Position numbers and translations under genes: made by a program
Origin: Chelydra serpentina
Taxonomy: Eukaryota > Chordata > Testudines > Chelydridae
Length of the DNA: 64,000 bases
Assembly: GCA_037349315.1 (NCBI GenBank)
Contig: JBAIAC010000006.1
Location: 52,758,501-52,822,500, forward strand
Reading direction: 5' to 3'
Notes under the pieces: generated by a model
What the model was told of the DNA's origin: nothing
Database searches by the model: none
Seen by the model: the letters and a program-made list of their open reading frames with translations, nothing else
Shown here: positions 10,070 to 22,209 of the stretch, in pieces
Layout: the number at the start of each line of letters is the position of its first letter
Numbering within the stretch: the stretch's first letter is position 1

Positions 10070-12557
10070 CTGTACATTCCAAAGCAAGAAGAATAGATTC
10101 AGCTATTGCTGCCATAAGTTACTTTGCATAAAAATCATTTCAGCTTCTCTAAAGGAAAGCTATACATTTCCCTAAATTCCCACACGTTTCTAACATCCAA
10201 AATCACACGAACCTCTGTTTTTACAAATAAAATGCTATTTTTACAATTAAAATGCACAGATTTATCACAACTACAATTCCTGACTTTTAGTGATTTTACT
10301 CTTCACCTGCATCTTTTTGCTGTCCTGAATGATTTTCCCTTAATTGTGCTTACAAGTATACTCTTAAATTGAAATAAGCAATTTTTTGTCAGCAGGGACT
10401 GCTTTACAGGACGATCTGTTACACATTGTTTTTGTTCTAAGAAACCTAAATGTGTCCTTGTTTTTAACCCTTAGCCAATTATACTTTCTTAGATGCCTCC
10501 TAATTATCCCATTTGAACTGCAAACACTTAGAAGTAAGAAAGGAGACATGCAAGAAACATCAAGTAGATATCTGAAAATGTATAAACAGCTGACTTCATC
10601 AGTTTTTAACAAGTGCAAGCTTCTGATCATGTAATCATACTAGCTACAATAATTGTGAATTAATCAGTAGGATACCTTGAGTGCCCTAAGCTTCGGATCA
10701 AAAGCCTGATGAATGAACTGGCCCTCTTCATCAAGTTTCAGTTATCTAAGAGTTCATTCTTTCATTGTCCATTTGCAGGAAATGGTTATTTGCCTTATCA
10801 CTTATAAAAGAAAAAATGCTAGTTCTGTAGGGCTAGAATTTTCTAGAAAATGCATGATTGATGCTCTTCTCACTCCATCTGCTGATGGAAGTAACGGGTG
10901 ATTGAATTTCCTTGTGGAGACATAGTGACCCACTATCTAGCATAATTATTATTAAGCAGGAAGCTTTCTGCTTATCTCAGCCTTCTGGTATAGTCATTTG
11001 AAGACACAAGATAAATAGCTGGTGAGATTTTTGAAGGTGGGAGGGTTTTTGCCTACGCCCCAATTTGTTTGCTTACTACAGGTTTAGGGGGAACTCTTTC
11101 CTTTTTCACAGTCTGAGACCATTTTTATTACTGTTTAGTGTAATTAATGCCAGATGATAGGACACTTGCCTAATTGAACACAAACAGTTCTGTGCTTTTA
11201 ATGTTTTTGTTGTTTTTGGCCAACCAGCTACAACAGGCAGTTGTTGTTTTATCTACTGCAAACATCAGCTCAGATAACTGCCAAGACCTACAGCATCTTA
11301 ATAGACACTGTCACTGCAATCTTGCGTTTTCATCATTTTTCTTTACTCCAGAAAACAGGAAAATATAAAGCAGAATCGAAAGGTTTGTACATACACAATT
11401 TCCCCTTGGGTGTATAAGAGACAGAATAATTAATAAAGAATAGGTGTGGGTAAACCCAGACTCTTTCATGTTTGGGAATTAGCTACAAAATCAGTGAACC
11501 CTGAACCCATACTTGGTTGCAATACATTGCAATATAAACGTTGTGTAAACATCACATGTTGAATTGCCTTCCCAGTGAAACTTATGCTCCAGTGATGGAC
11601 AGCAGGAGTCAAAAACGGACGCAGCCAGCCTTCTCCCCACTGGCTCCTGGAGCATGGGCCACTGACTACTTCCCCTAGTAGCTGGCCCTCTTCTGCCAAA
11701 CGTGCTCTGAGGATTGGCTCATAGAGCACTGATTCTGTGCTGGCAGCACTGCAACATGATGTTGCAAGTCACAGTCTCCTGGACTCGCACTTCGGATTTA
11801 GTTTTGCTGATACAAACTCATCCATTTGGGCTAGTCGGTATATTTGGCATGACAATATAACTGATCCCTAAAGACCCAAAGTGAAACAAACATTCAGGAG
11901 ACGTTATATTGCGATATCTAAATACTGATGGAGGTACTGTATTTGGTGTTCTATGAAAAATCAATTTTTCATGTATTTACTATAGGTAGTAAAAAAAAAA
12001 AAGCCATTCCCCATAAATCAATAACTTTGTTATACAGAAAATAAATAGTAAACTATTATTTGCATCAGTGAACAATTTTGTACATTCATTTTTTAATTAG
12101 CATATGTGCCTTAAAATCTTCTGGACTCTCCACTTCCACCTAATCCCCCCCCCCCCCACACACACACACATTTTTACTTTAAATGGATAGTTTACTTTTG
12201 TTATAAATGGCATAGCTTAATAAATGTGATTCTTATAAAATCATCTAAATCCTTTAAGTAACTTGGCCATGGTGCTAATAACAGAGAGCATGGACAAAAA
12301 TATATGTACCTGTATGTCATTATTGAACCAATGTCAATAATCCAGGGGATAAAAAATATAGCCCATTCTTATTTCATGGGATATGATAATTATAAATTCA
12401 CGAATTCTACCCCCTCTCCAAAAAATGGAGTTTGACTGGAGGAGTAGGCCTGCAGATCCCTTCAAGTATTAGCAAGTGTACACTGCTCTACTCCCTTCTT
12501 TCCACTCTCCTTCCACTCACATCAATGTGAAATTAGCATTAAAGGAAATTAAGGTAC
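10070..12557. other. AT-rich spacer with simple repeats
   Basis: No recognised gene or mobile element. Contains an A run near 11990 and a C run joined to (CA)n at about 12144-12172. Confidence 0.4.
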
Positions 12558-12635
12558 ATTGGGTGAAATTGTGGCCCAATTGAAGTAAATGGCAAAACCC
12601 CCATTGACTTCAATAGGGCCACTCTATCACCCAAT
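12558..12635. mobile_element. Small palindromic MITE
   Basis: Arms attgggtgaaattgtggccc and agggccactctatcacccaa are inverted copies around attgaagtaaatgg and ccattgacttcaat. The whole element is close to one hairpin of 78 bp. Confidence 0.7.
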
Positions 12636-14098
12636 ATGTTTGAAAATGGCTGTGCTTGAATGAAAGAAGCCATGTATCTTCTCAAAAGGTGTAAAGTTTC
12701 AAGAATGCAGAAACATGGAGATGCATAGATCTGCTCAGACAAACAGTAACATGTGGGGTACCCTCTGCTGCCCTTATGGCACCCAGTGATACTGGGTTGA
12801 GTTGTTTTGTTTTGATTTGTTTTCTTTAGCGCTTTCTCTCGCAACAAAATCCAGATGTTCAGCCCTATACATTATGAACATTATGGAAAATTTCACATAC
12901 ACTAATGACGCCAATGAACACAACATACCTCTTCCAGAGAACAGCTGCCAATAAGTGGTATTTTTATAGGCATATGTCACATTTGCTGTTTGCCTCTGTT
13001 GTGATGGTTAATGATCTTTGAATGGCTGGAGAAATAGCATTCCAATAAAAACCTTAGAGCACTACTTCATTATGTACTATATGCCATAAATGTTTACTAG
13101 AAGTTTATCTGAAGCTTACATATCATTATAACATATTGTACAGTAGTTAAATGATTTACTCTATATAACTCCTTTGTATATGTTTACTCTCATAAGAATT
13201 TGCCCTGGTACATTAATATTTTCTTGTTCTGTAACACTGGCTGCTAGAGGTAATGTTATTGTAAACAGAACTTGATTGATTGAACATTCTTACTACTTGT
13301 TAATACAATCTACTTATATATTCTTGACACTGGACAAGGAGCACTTAATTGTTAGAACATCTATTTTATACATTTTCAATTAAAACTGAGATTGTATGTC
13401 ATCCCATAATGGGGAAAACACTAAAAATGCTATGGGCCATGGGAGAGAGAATCACTCTTCATACATTCAAGTTTTTCCCCTCCCACCTACCTCTTGCTTT
13501 CCGTCTTTTTATTACACTGAATGTAACCTATTGGACTCCCTCAATTAAGTTAAATTGATACTGAATGTGTAACATGCTGGGTATTTGTTCTGCATTCTTC
13601 ATTCTGACAAGATGTGAGAGGAAAAAATAAAAGGAAAGGGAGAGCGCCAACACCGTTTGATCAGTTCTTGTATTTTGGCTCAAGTTGCATGTTTGTAAAT
13701 AGCAACTTAAAAATGAAGCTTAGTGACTTATGAGGGAAACTCTTCAACCTTTATTGGCTGCTAGTTCACCTATTATCTTTATGGTATGTTATTTTTTTAA
13801 AAAGGTTAATGCTTGTAGCAACTAGCTGGACATAATCTTTTTCTTTCATGATGGGCACAATTGTTCCTATCTGTCAGCTCTACGAAATGGATATTTATTA
13901 TACAATTATAGAAAGCAATGGACAAGTTCGCTTTCACTAATCCAGAATCATTGGTGATTCCCAGTAACTAGCCAAATTTAAAATATGTCTGAACACAGAG
14001 ATCACTGATACAGAAATTTTCATCTGAGGACTGGAAATGAATCAGACTAGAAGTGAATACCTGTTGATCTGATAATGACCCCTTTTTTATACTTAAAG
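12636..14098. other. AT-rich spacer
   Basis: Nothing recognisable. Small minus-strand frames around 12539-12980 lack motifs and overlap the MITE. Confidence 0.4.
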
Positions 14099-14198
14099 GG
14101 TGAGATTTTTGGATGTGCCTAAGTGATTTAGGAGCACAAATTCGACTGGAAATCAATGAGACTTGTGTTCCTATGTTATTTAGGTGCTTTTGAAAACC
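14099..14198. repeat. Palindromic MITE, diverged
   Basis: The phrases gtgcctaagtgatttaggag and ttatttaggtgcttttgaaa are inverted halves, with gcacaaattcg and gacttgtgttcc as the inner arms. It resembles the inner part of the MITE at 36624. Confidence 0.55.
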
Positions 14199-14374
14199 TG
14201 TTTTTGTGTCACATACTATTTCAACCGTATGATTCATTCCTCCATGACTATTCAAAGACATTTCTACACAACCTTTACTATTTTTAAACAAAAATGGCAC
14301 CTAATGCTTCTTCTTTAGTTTTAAAAATAATTATACTGTATAGCACTTAAGATATATAGCATGTATTATCTTCA

Positions 14375-14585
14375 AGACACTTTTCACATATAAACTAATT
14401 CATTTTCACATCACCACTGAGAGGCAGGTAACTACGGACTATTTATGCTCATTTTACAGAGGGGAAGTTGAAGCAGAAAAGTTAGGTGATCTTCCCAAGA
14501 CCACAGAACTAATTAGTTTTAGAGCTATGCGTAGGAGTCCCCAGATCTTAGTCCTATGCTCTGATAGTACATGTCCCTCTTGAAC
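14375..14585 (-). repeat. MIR-like SINE, reverse orientation
   Basis: On the minus-sense layout of MIR the window shows, left to right, cactgagaggcaggtaacta, ctcattttacagaggggaag, gtgatcttcccaagaccaca and gaactaattagttttagagc. These are the conserved CORE words in order, diverged. Confidence 0.62.
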
Positions 14586-15330
14586 TCTCTTTTTAATCTG
14601 TTGCTCCTGTGAAACTGGAATTAGGTAATGATTTTCAAACCAGTTATGGGTAGGAGTATTTTTAGATACACGTTTCTATCAGTTTTTCGGATTGAGACTC
14701 ACTACATGTCAACATAATTTCACTTCATTATTCAGAAACTTAATTTTTTTCCTATTTTAGAAACTCTACTTCCTGTTTAGATTTTTCTTAGTTTTTGTTG
14801 GTTTTTTAAATTATTATTATCATGAATGCAAAGTCTGTTAATGCTAAAGGCCATAACCACAGATGCTCTGCATCCATTTTGCACCACTCTAGCAATGCAT
14901 GGTTCTCCTACAGTCAATTTACTTAGCTGCTTGAAGAGCTGCTTGAAGAGAAGAGTTCTCAGATGGCACAGAGCAACTACAGTGACTCCTATACTACTCT
15001 GCCCCAGGCCCCTGGTATAGGAGCCAAGGCTGGTAAAAGCGGGTGTGACCTGGATGTCCTCAATCTCTTGGGGCCTACTGGCAGTCAGTGCAATTTACAA
15101 CAGCTTGCAGGATGATCTAATCTCAGCAAGGACCCAAATCCGTGCTGAGCTGGCTAAAGACTGCAGGACAGAAATGGCACCTTTGTATACCTGTCGCATG
15201 CTGCACTACATGCTTGTCAGCCATAGCTCAAGGGTCTGGCCCTAAGAGTTCCACATGGCTGTTTTATGCCCTAGGACTACTAATTTGTAACTGAGTACAG
15301 TACCTACTGATGAACTGAGTCGGGGTATGG
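14586..15330. other. Unclassified stretch
   Basis: 14590-14820 is AT-rich and featureless. 14826-15250 has a higher GC content and three overlapping short frames; it may be an unnamed repeat, with a tandem ctgcttgaagag doublet near 14930-14950. No gene support. Confidence 0.3.
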
Positions 15331-16066
15331 CAGTGGTCTCCAAACTTTTTTGCGCCCAAGATTACTTTTTGAATTTAAGGGCAACCCAGGATCTACCCCA
15401 CTCCTTCCCCAAGGCCTCGCCCCTTCCCTGGTGCCCCGTCCCACTCACTCCATCCCCCCTCTCTCCGTCACTTGCTCTCCCTCACCCTCACTCACTTTCA
15501 CTGGGTTGGGTAGAGGGTTAGGGTTCAGGAGGGGGTGAGTGCTCTGGGCTGGGGCCAAGGAGTTCACAGTGTGGGAGGGGGCTCTGGGCTGAGCCTGGAG
15601 CAGGGGGTTGGTGAGGGGTGAATGCTCTGGGAGGGAGTTTGGGTGCAGGAGGGGGCTCTAGGCTGGGGCAGAGTGTTGGCGCAGTGTGGCTGCCACTAAG
15701 ACAGGCTCCCTGCCTACCCTGGCCCACACCGCTTCTGGAAGGGGCCAACGCGCCCCTGCGGCCCAGGGGGATGGGGGCATGGCACGTGGCTCTGCACACT
15801 GCCCCTCGCTGCAAGCACCGCCCTGACAGCTCCCATTGGCCACAACTCCCTGTTCCCAGCCAATGGGAGCTGCGGGGGCACTGCTTGCAGGCAGGAACAG
15901 GCCGTGGAGGGAGACCCCTGCCCGCCCCCGCCCATCCCAGGTGCCATGCTGGCCACCTCCGGGACAGGTAGGGAGCCTGTTTTAGCGGCAGCCCTGCTGT
16001 GCTGCCAGAGATCGTGATTGACTGGGAGATCCTCTAGGATCACAATCAACTGGTTGGTGACCACTG
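15331..16066. mobile_element. hAT non-autonomous element, 736 bp
   Basis: Tips cagtggtctccaaac (15331) and gttggtgaccactg (ends 16066) are inverted. Flanks gggtatgg (15323-15330) and gtgtatgg (16067-16074) are an 8-bp duplication with one mismatch. The interior is GC-rich and includes an inverted pair of ccattggc / gccaatgggagctgcggg words near 15834-15877. No transposase. Confidence 0.87.
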
Positions 16067-16329
16067 GTGTATGGTACTACTATCGGCACTTGTTTCAAGA
16101 GGAATATCCATATTTGCTATAGAGTAAGTCACTATTGAATTCAGAAAAAAACACCCTCACATTTCCTTTTTGAATGATTCCCAGTTCAACAGCAGTAACA
16201 TTTGAACTAGAGGTCAGGTCCTAAAGTATAACCATGAATCTATCACACTGCAGAGTCTGCTCTGAAGCAGATTATATCTGTATCACATTACCTACTTCAC
16301 TTGAAACTCACCTTACAAACTTTAGGCTT

Positions 16330-16475
16330 TATCCTGCAAAATGCTGAACATTCTGGCCACAGTTCAGTAAAGTGCTTATCCATGTGCTTAACTTTAATCA
16401 TGTGTGTAGTCACAATACGTATGCAAATGGGATGGCACAATTAAGCTTGCATTTATGTGCACTGCTGATATGGGG
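16330..16475. repeat. Diverged palindromic MITE (gtgcttaactttaa family)
   Basis: Contains agttcagtaaagtgcttatc, catgtgcttaactttaatca and gtgtgtagtcacaa, the left half of a palindromic element whose other copies are near 54060 and 54398. The right half is decayed. Confidence 0.5.
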
Positions 16476-17269
16476 CCAAAGTGCTCAATATGTTGCAGGT
16501 CAAGAACCCTATAGTCGTAACATTGCTGCAATTCCCTTGTTACTTAAGGGAACTATTTCATGCACCCAGTGTCGTGTTCAGAGAAGATCTGTTAGTTAAG
16601 AGCCCCAGAGACCTGTGTCAAACCATTGCATCTAGTACAATAATCCAAATACTGCAAGTGACCCCTCTTTAGCAACATGTATTTCTTTGTGGAGGGAAAA
16701 AGAAATGGGATTGTTTACAGACTGTTTTTTTGAGGCAATTGTATACCTCCTTCAAGGGAAAGGAAGAACAAAGATCTCATTACTTCGTATATACAATTGT
16801 TTGAGCACCTTGAGCATGAGAGGGGAAGTGTGCATTTCTTATTGGAAGCCATAATATTGTTACAGGGGGAAAAAATGGAAAAATGATTTGTTTCTCCCTC
16901 TCCTCCTCTGCTAATAATATTTATTATTTAGCATTTGTTCTTTAGTGTCCTTTTCTGCTGGAGAAGCTTAGGAAATGTGAAGTATTTGTTAAAAGGCTAA
17001 TGAATAAGTACTGTCTAATTATTGACATAGAAAACAGAACTGTCATTGGCAAACTGGGTTTAGCTTGTATAGAGTTATATGCAGAAGCTGCACACTCCCA
17101 GATAGGTAATAAAATAAGGCATATGATGCATGCACTATATTTCTGAGGAGCAAGGGCCATTACATTTGAGGTCAAGCATCTTATAGCTTAATTCTGAGTA
17201 CAAAGTACAATCTCTGCCTGTAATTCAGCAGGTAGATATAGAAATTTAAAACAGAAAAGATCTTTTAAA
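16476..17269. other. AT-rich spacer
   Basis: Nothing recognisable. Confidence 0.4.
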
Positions 17270-18029
17270 TAGAGCTGGTGGGGAATTTTCTGATGAAACA
17301 GGTTTTCGTTGGAAAATACCAATTCATCAAAACCAAACTGTTGTGGAGAAACGTTTAGATTTCAACAAACCCCTGTTAGAAACCAGCCAGCTTTCCTAGC
17401 TGGCTGTTGGGGACTACCTTGAGAGTTGTAGACCTTGGGATTCCAGAGCTTCCAGGCCAGGACCGGCTCCAGGCACCAGCTTACCAAACTGGTGCTTGGG
17501 GCGGCATCGACAATGGGGTGGTAGTCTGAGTCCCGCAGTGGCAATTGGGCGGCAGGTCCACCGCTCTTCCCGGCGCCGAATTGCCGCCGCGGGACTCAGA
17601 CTGCCGCCCCATTCTCGCCCACCGCGGTGGCAATTCGGCGGCGACTGCTTGGGGCGGCAAAATTGTCCTGCTGTGGAGATGGGAGCCTGGAAATCCTGGG
17701 GTTGTTGTGGCTTCCAGGCTCTTTGTTGTGGAGGCAGGAATCTTGGAGGAGGCCTCTGGCTCTGCATCAGTCAATTAGGGCTGATGGGGAATTGGAAGCC
17801 TCGGAGCTTCCATGCAGCGATGGAGACTCAGGAGCTTGGACTCCTAGGCTCAATTTCATTGCAATTTTCTGAATGAAACATTTTGATTATTCCAAAACAA
17901 ATGTTGTTTGGATTTTCTCTTCTATAGGCATTTTTATACTCTCCCTTCTTAAAAGGGATGATTTATCCCTCCCCCCCCCCCCCCCCGGATTTCCTGTGAA
18001 TCAGAGATTTCTATATTCGACTAGCTCTA
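17270..18029. mobile_element. tagagctg MITE, possibly recombinant
   Basis: Left tip tagagctggtggggaatttt at 17270 and right tip ending ttcgactagctcta at 18029. The flanks do not match: cttttaaa on the left and cttctgag on the right. The right flank runs straight into an old CR1, the left flank does not, so the two ends may come from different insertions. A second element interrupts the interior from 17458, and a run of 16 C lies at 17971-17986. No coding capacity. Confidence 0.65.
17458..17670. mobile_element. Nested hAT fragment (caggaccggctcc tip)
   Basis: Left tip caggaccggctccaggcacc is the terminus of a common GC-rich hAT family. The interior has inverted words tctgagtcccgc (17526) and gcgggactcaga (17588) and the repeated phrase gcttggggcggc (17491 and 17647). 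The right terminus is missing, so the copy is truncated. Confidence 0.6.
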
Positions 18030-18900
18030 CTTCTGAGTCTCCACACTCACCTACCTGCTTGCTCAGGGTGCATTCCCCACTGCTTTCTTGGGTCTTGTTT
18101 TAAATCTTACAAGCAATGGACCACCCACCACTTCTCTTGGGATGCTATTCCACAGTTCAGTAGATTTCACTATTCTCCTGATAGTCATCTTAAATGTATT
18201 TATTTACCCATTCTTGCTTTCATCTTATTACTATTACCCTTTGCACCTCCCTAAACAATTGTTCTCCCTTTTTAATGTTCACACATCAAATTCTTGCTGC
18301 TGTTAATATACCATCTCTTCGTTGTTTAGCCAGACTATACAGATTTAGCTCATTTTATCCTTCCTTGTAAGCATTCTCCCCAGACACTTGATCATATTTG
18401 TTGTTTTTCTCTGAATGCCCTGCAGTTTGTCCACTGCTTTATTGTATTATTGTGCTAAGAGGTGAACACAGTATTCCAGCATCCAACAATTTATCTCACC
18501 AGCTTTGTATATAGAGGCATCATCACCTCGCTGGCCTGTGAGGTGATGACTGCAATGTAGGCTCAAAATGATGAGATTTTGTTTTATTTTATGCCATATA
18601 ACACTTCACTTTGCTGTCCACTGTCACCCCAAGTCTCTATTTTTGACATTGCTGCTTTCAAAGTACCGGTGCTGTCTTCTCGTAAAATATGTGTTGTAAT
18701 TTTCCATCTTAACTTGCCTTTGTCAATGTCAATCACCATTTTGTTGCTTTCTGCTGATGTCTCCAATGTCTCTTGCTCACCTTATGTTATTTCTGTGTCC
18801 TGGCTGTTCTTCACAGCACCTTCCAATTTAGTATAATCTGTGAAATTCATCAATGTACTCTTTATTTCTTCTTCCCGATCATTTATGATAGAGATGCCAC
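18030..18900 (-). mobile_element. Ancient CR1 fragment, antisense
   Basis: Diverged CR1 3' half read on the minus strand. On the plus strand, words correspond in order to the young CR1 copy at 44925: ctattccacagttcagtaga with cattccagtgcttcaccacc, gaacacagtattccagc with ggacacagtactccaa, and atctgtgaaattcatc with catctgcaaacttgct. Many indels destroy the reading frame. The first 340 bp recur at 25410-25766. Confidence 0.7.
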
Positions 18901-20198
18901 AAGTTCACAACTTTTGTATGTCAGTTATCTGCTGGCATATTGCTAGTCAGATATTACACACTAGTAACAAACCCAGTATTAATGGAGGTACAACTTGAGC
19001 AGGCTACTAATGTTTTGATCTTGTTTTGATGGCATGAATATTAACTATTCTGATGAATGACAGCTGCATACAGTTGTATGCCCACAGTCTTTTAGTCTTT
19101 TCTTTCTACGGTAGGTTCCTCATTTGGTCTTGTACCAGGATCTTGAATTTTTCAATTCCCCAGCTACCAAAAAGCTGCAAAGTTATTAGTTTGCTGAGCT
19201 ATCCATTCTTGGCCTAGGAAAATAAAGAACGAATATGTATTCACCAGCTTTACTCATCATAGAGAAACCAGTGTTAATCACAGAATACTAACTCCAAAGG
19301 TCCAAACTCTGACTCAGTCATGCAACGGTACATTTCAGTACAGAAAACAAATGTATAATGGAGGAAAAGAGAGGGAGAGTGGGAGCCAATGGGAGAGAAG
19401 GGAAAGGAGAGGAAGTTAAATGTTGTTCCTACATTGAAAATTGGATTTATTTGAGTATTTCCCATAAGCTAGTCACCAGAGTTTCTTCTTTTCCCTCTGA
19501 ATTTATGTGGTACAGTAGAAACCATTAAAAAAAACCATTCACCACCTATTACCACCTGACATAGAAAGCTCTTATTTTAAATGCAAGTATAAACCTGGTA
19601 ATTTTAGTGACACCCTGTGTAGTAACCATTGGCACATGCTGAGTTGTTAATAGTAAGTACTGAGTCTCCACCAGTCAGCTGATCAGACATTTTCATGTTC
19701 ATCTGTCCCTCCCTGCAACACTCTTGCTCTAATACGTTGAAAATTTCCTTAGCAGTCTTAGCTCTTGACGTCTTATATGTTTTAGGACAGAGCTATATAC
19801 AGAACCCCATGGGCTTTCAGAATATGGGTGACTTTTGCAGAAATCAAATTTTCAAGATAGAAAAAAAAATCCTGTTCTTTCTTTTCTTCCTTCTTTCCCA
19901 CAGAATGTTGTCTCTTGTTTTTAAAAACAACAACAAAAATTGTGATAGTAAATGAACATAAATGGTCACGACCTTTCTCTTTCAGCTCATTGCAAACACA
20001 GTCCACAGCAGCATAGTCCAAGCTAATTTTTGTTACTAAATCCCGCTGAACCATCAACACTGCTAAAATCATCACTCTCACTGTTTTTTTCTTGAAGCTC
20101 TCCCAGCTAAGTAATGCTTCTGAGATACAGAGATTGCAGCTCACTGTAGCAGCGCTCCAGAATGTAAGAAGCTGGAGTCTTTATTGATGAGCAAATTA
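18901..20198. other. AT-rich spacer
   Basis: No identified repeat. 19970-20160 is open in two minus-strand frames with protein-like text (see findings) but has no boundary support. Confidence 0.3.
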
Positions 20199-20353
20199 AG
20201 CACCCCCCGCTAGCGGCACTGCCGCCTTTGCAGGGCTGCTGCCGCCCTCCCCCCCCGTGCCACGCCAACTCCTCCATGGCTGGGGCTCGGCGCCCCCAAC
20301 CACTTGGCGCCCCAGGCGACCGCCTAGTTTGCCTAGTGGTTGCACCGGCCCTG
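20199..20353 (-). mobile_element. hAT end fragment (cagggccggtgcaacc tip)
   Basis: Read minus from 20353 it starts cagggccggtgcaaccacta and continues into cgcctggggcgcc. This is the same terminus family as the complete element at 21830. The other end is missing; right flank is tatgtggt. Confidence 0.65.
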
Positions 20354-21829
20354 TATGTGGTTTTGAGTATTGAGGTTTGGTAGGTAAGCAGGGATTGGCT
20401 GGGGGAAGAGCTGGGCAGGACCAGCGTACCTGTTACCTGTTACCACACCAGCAGCCTTTAACCACTGTAAATGGAGGGGAGGGAAGAGAGAAGCAGCAGG
20501 GGATAGTTATAGGGTTAGGACTGCAACTGTGTAGCTTTCCTTCCCTCCCACCTAAACCCCTTGGGCCAAGCTTGGTTACTGAGGCAGAAAGGTCCAGGGA
20601 GAAGATATTAATTTGGTGAATCTAGGTAATATTTTAGACAAAGTATATTTAAATTACTGTTACACAAACCTGAGACAGTTTATTGGCTGCTTCATGTACT
20701 GCTGGTGACTATCGCTGCATGAGTATTTCTATAGCACATGGACAAATAAAATCCCCAGGCATCAGTGGGTATCTAATACAGTTTCATTTAGCATATTGAT
20801 CTTTGCCTGCCTGTTAGATGAAATTGAAAATTTCTAAATGGAATGGAAGCTTAATGGGAGTTGAGACATAAATATATAATCTGTCAGTATTCCTCATGAG
20901 AGCAAGAGTTTAATTTAACTTGGAAGGGTTATATATTTAAACAGATTTCTCTGTATTAGCATTCAGATTCCTTTTAATAGGCAATTACAATTAATGGGGA
21001 GAATGGAGACTGAAAAAATCAGTTAACTTAAAGGGAAACCTTTAAGCAAAATTTGACCCAAAGTTCAGGTTTTGTATCCAAAGCTTTACAAACCTAAGAA
21101 TGCTTCCATGTTTTAAAAAAATAATTCCAGTGACAACTATATTCAAATATACTCCTGTAGTGTATTTGCAAATTTAACATTGTAGCATTGTACCTCTGCA
21201 TGAACACTGACTACAAACTGATTAAAAATTACTATTTTCATTGACCAAAAGAGAGAAATTAAAAGAGAACTCAAACAGCATAAATAGTGAAAAGCAAGTA
21301 AGACTCATAAAATTCTTTTAGTTTTAATAATCAAAGGTGTTGGTAGCACAGGTAAGTAAATGTTTTGTTTTTTAAATATATTTTGCCTAATGGTATTCAT
21401 TTAGCACAGAATTTATTTAAAAAATATTTTGTCACTCTAGATTTACTTTGTAAAGCTCTGGTATTCAGTTTGCAAGTGAAAGTTGAAGCATTATTTTGTG
21501 TACTGATTTTTTAAAGTAACTGTTTAGCCTAGTTTTACACCATTATATTTTTTCAGTAGAATAATTAGAAAAAGTATTTTATACAAACATTTGCATATCT
21601 TATTCTTTGGTACCGCAACTGTAAAATAGTTTTAGCTCTTGACTCGTAAAGTCTAAAACAAAAATAAAAAGAAACTCATATCTGCAGGACCATTAATACT
21701 TAACTGAATTTCTTTGTCTCCTTTGCACAGCTGTGGAAAAGCGTGGTGTTGTGATTTAGTTGATATTTTATCAAAGTGGTAGTGTTATATTGTATGCTGT
21801 GGCCAAAAGGTCTAATGGGGGACTATCAG
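20354..21829. other. AT-rich spacer
   Basis: 20380-20620 is somewhat GC-richer without a recognised family; the rest is AT-rich and featureless. Confidence 0.35.
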
Positions 21830-22149
21830 TAGGGCTTGTGTAACCACTAGGGTGCCAAGATTTGGAGGTGCCAAAAAGCAGTGCCCCCCCCCAAAATTTT
21901 ATACTATTGCTGGAAAACGAATGAATAAAGAAAAGAGAAACGTCGTTGAACTTGCATTTTAACTTGTTCTCTCGTACATTACAGCTATAGCCTATGCCAG
22001 CTCTGCGTTGCGGGCACAAGTGTACTGCTTCACACTATGGTACAAAGTGGCAATGATGTCGTTTTTCTCATTGCACGCAGCTGGGGGAAGAGGGAGGGCG
22101 CAAGGTGGAAGTTTCGCCTAGGGCGCAAAATATCCTTGCACCGGCCCTG
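21830..22149. mobile_element. hAT MITE, 320 bp
   Basis: Right tip on the minus strand is cagggccggtgcaagg; left tip tagggcttgtgtaacc is its diverged partner. Flanks actatcag (21822-21829) and actatcaa (22150-22157) form an 8-bp duplication with one mismatch. No gene inside. Confidence 0.85.
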
Positions 22150-22209
22150 ACTATCAAGTAGGAGTAGAGAGGTTACACTACCTCTATATTTAGTAGTGGT
22201 GTGATCGCT

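Noticed and set aside
15327..16064. Several frames of 60-117 codons
   Set aside because: Inside the hAT element at 15331-16066; repeat composition explains them.
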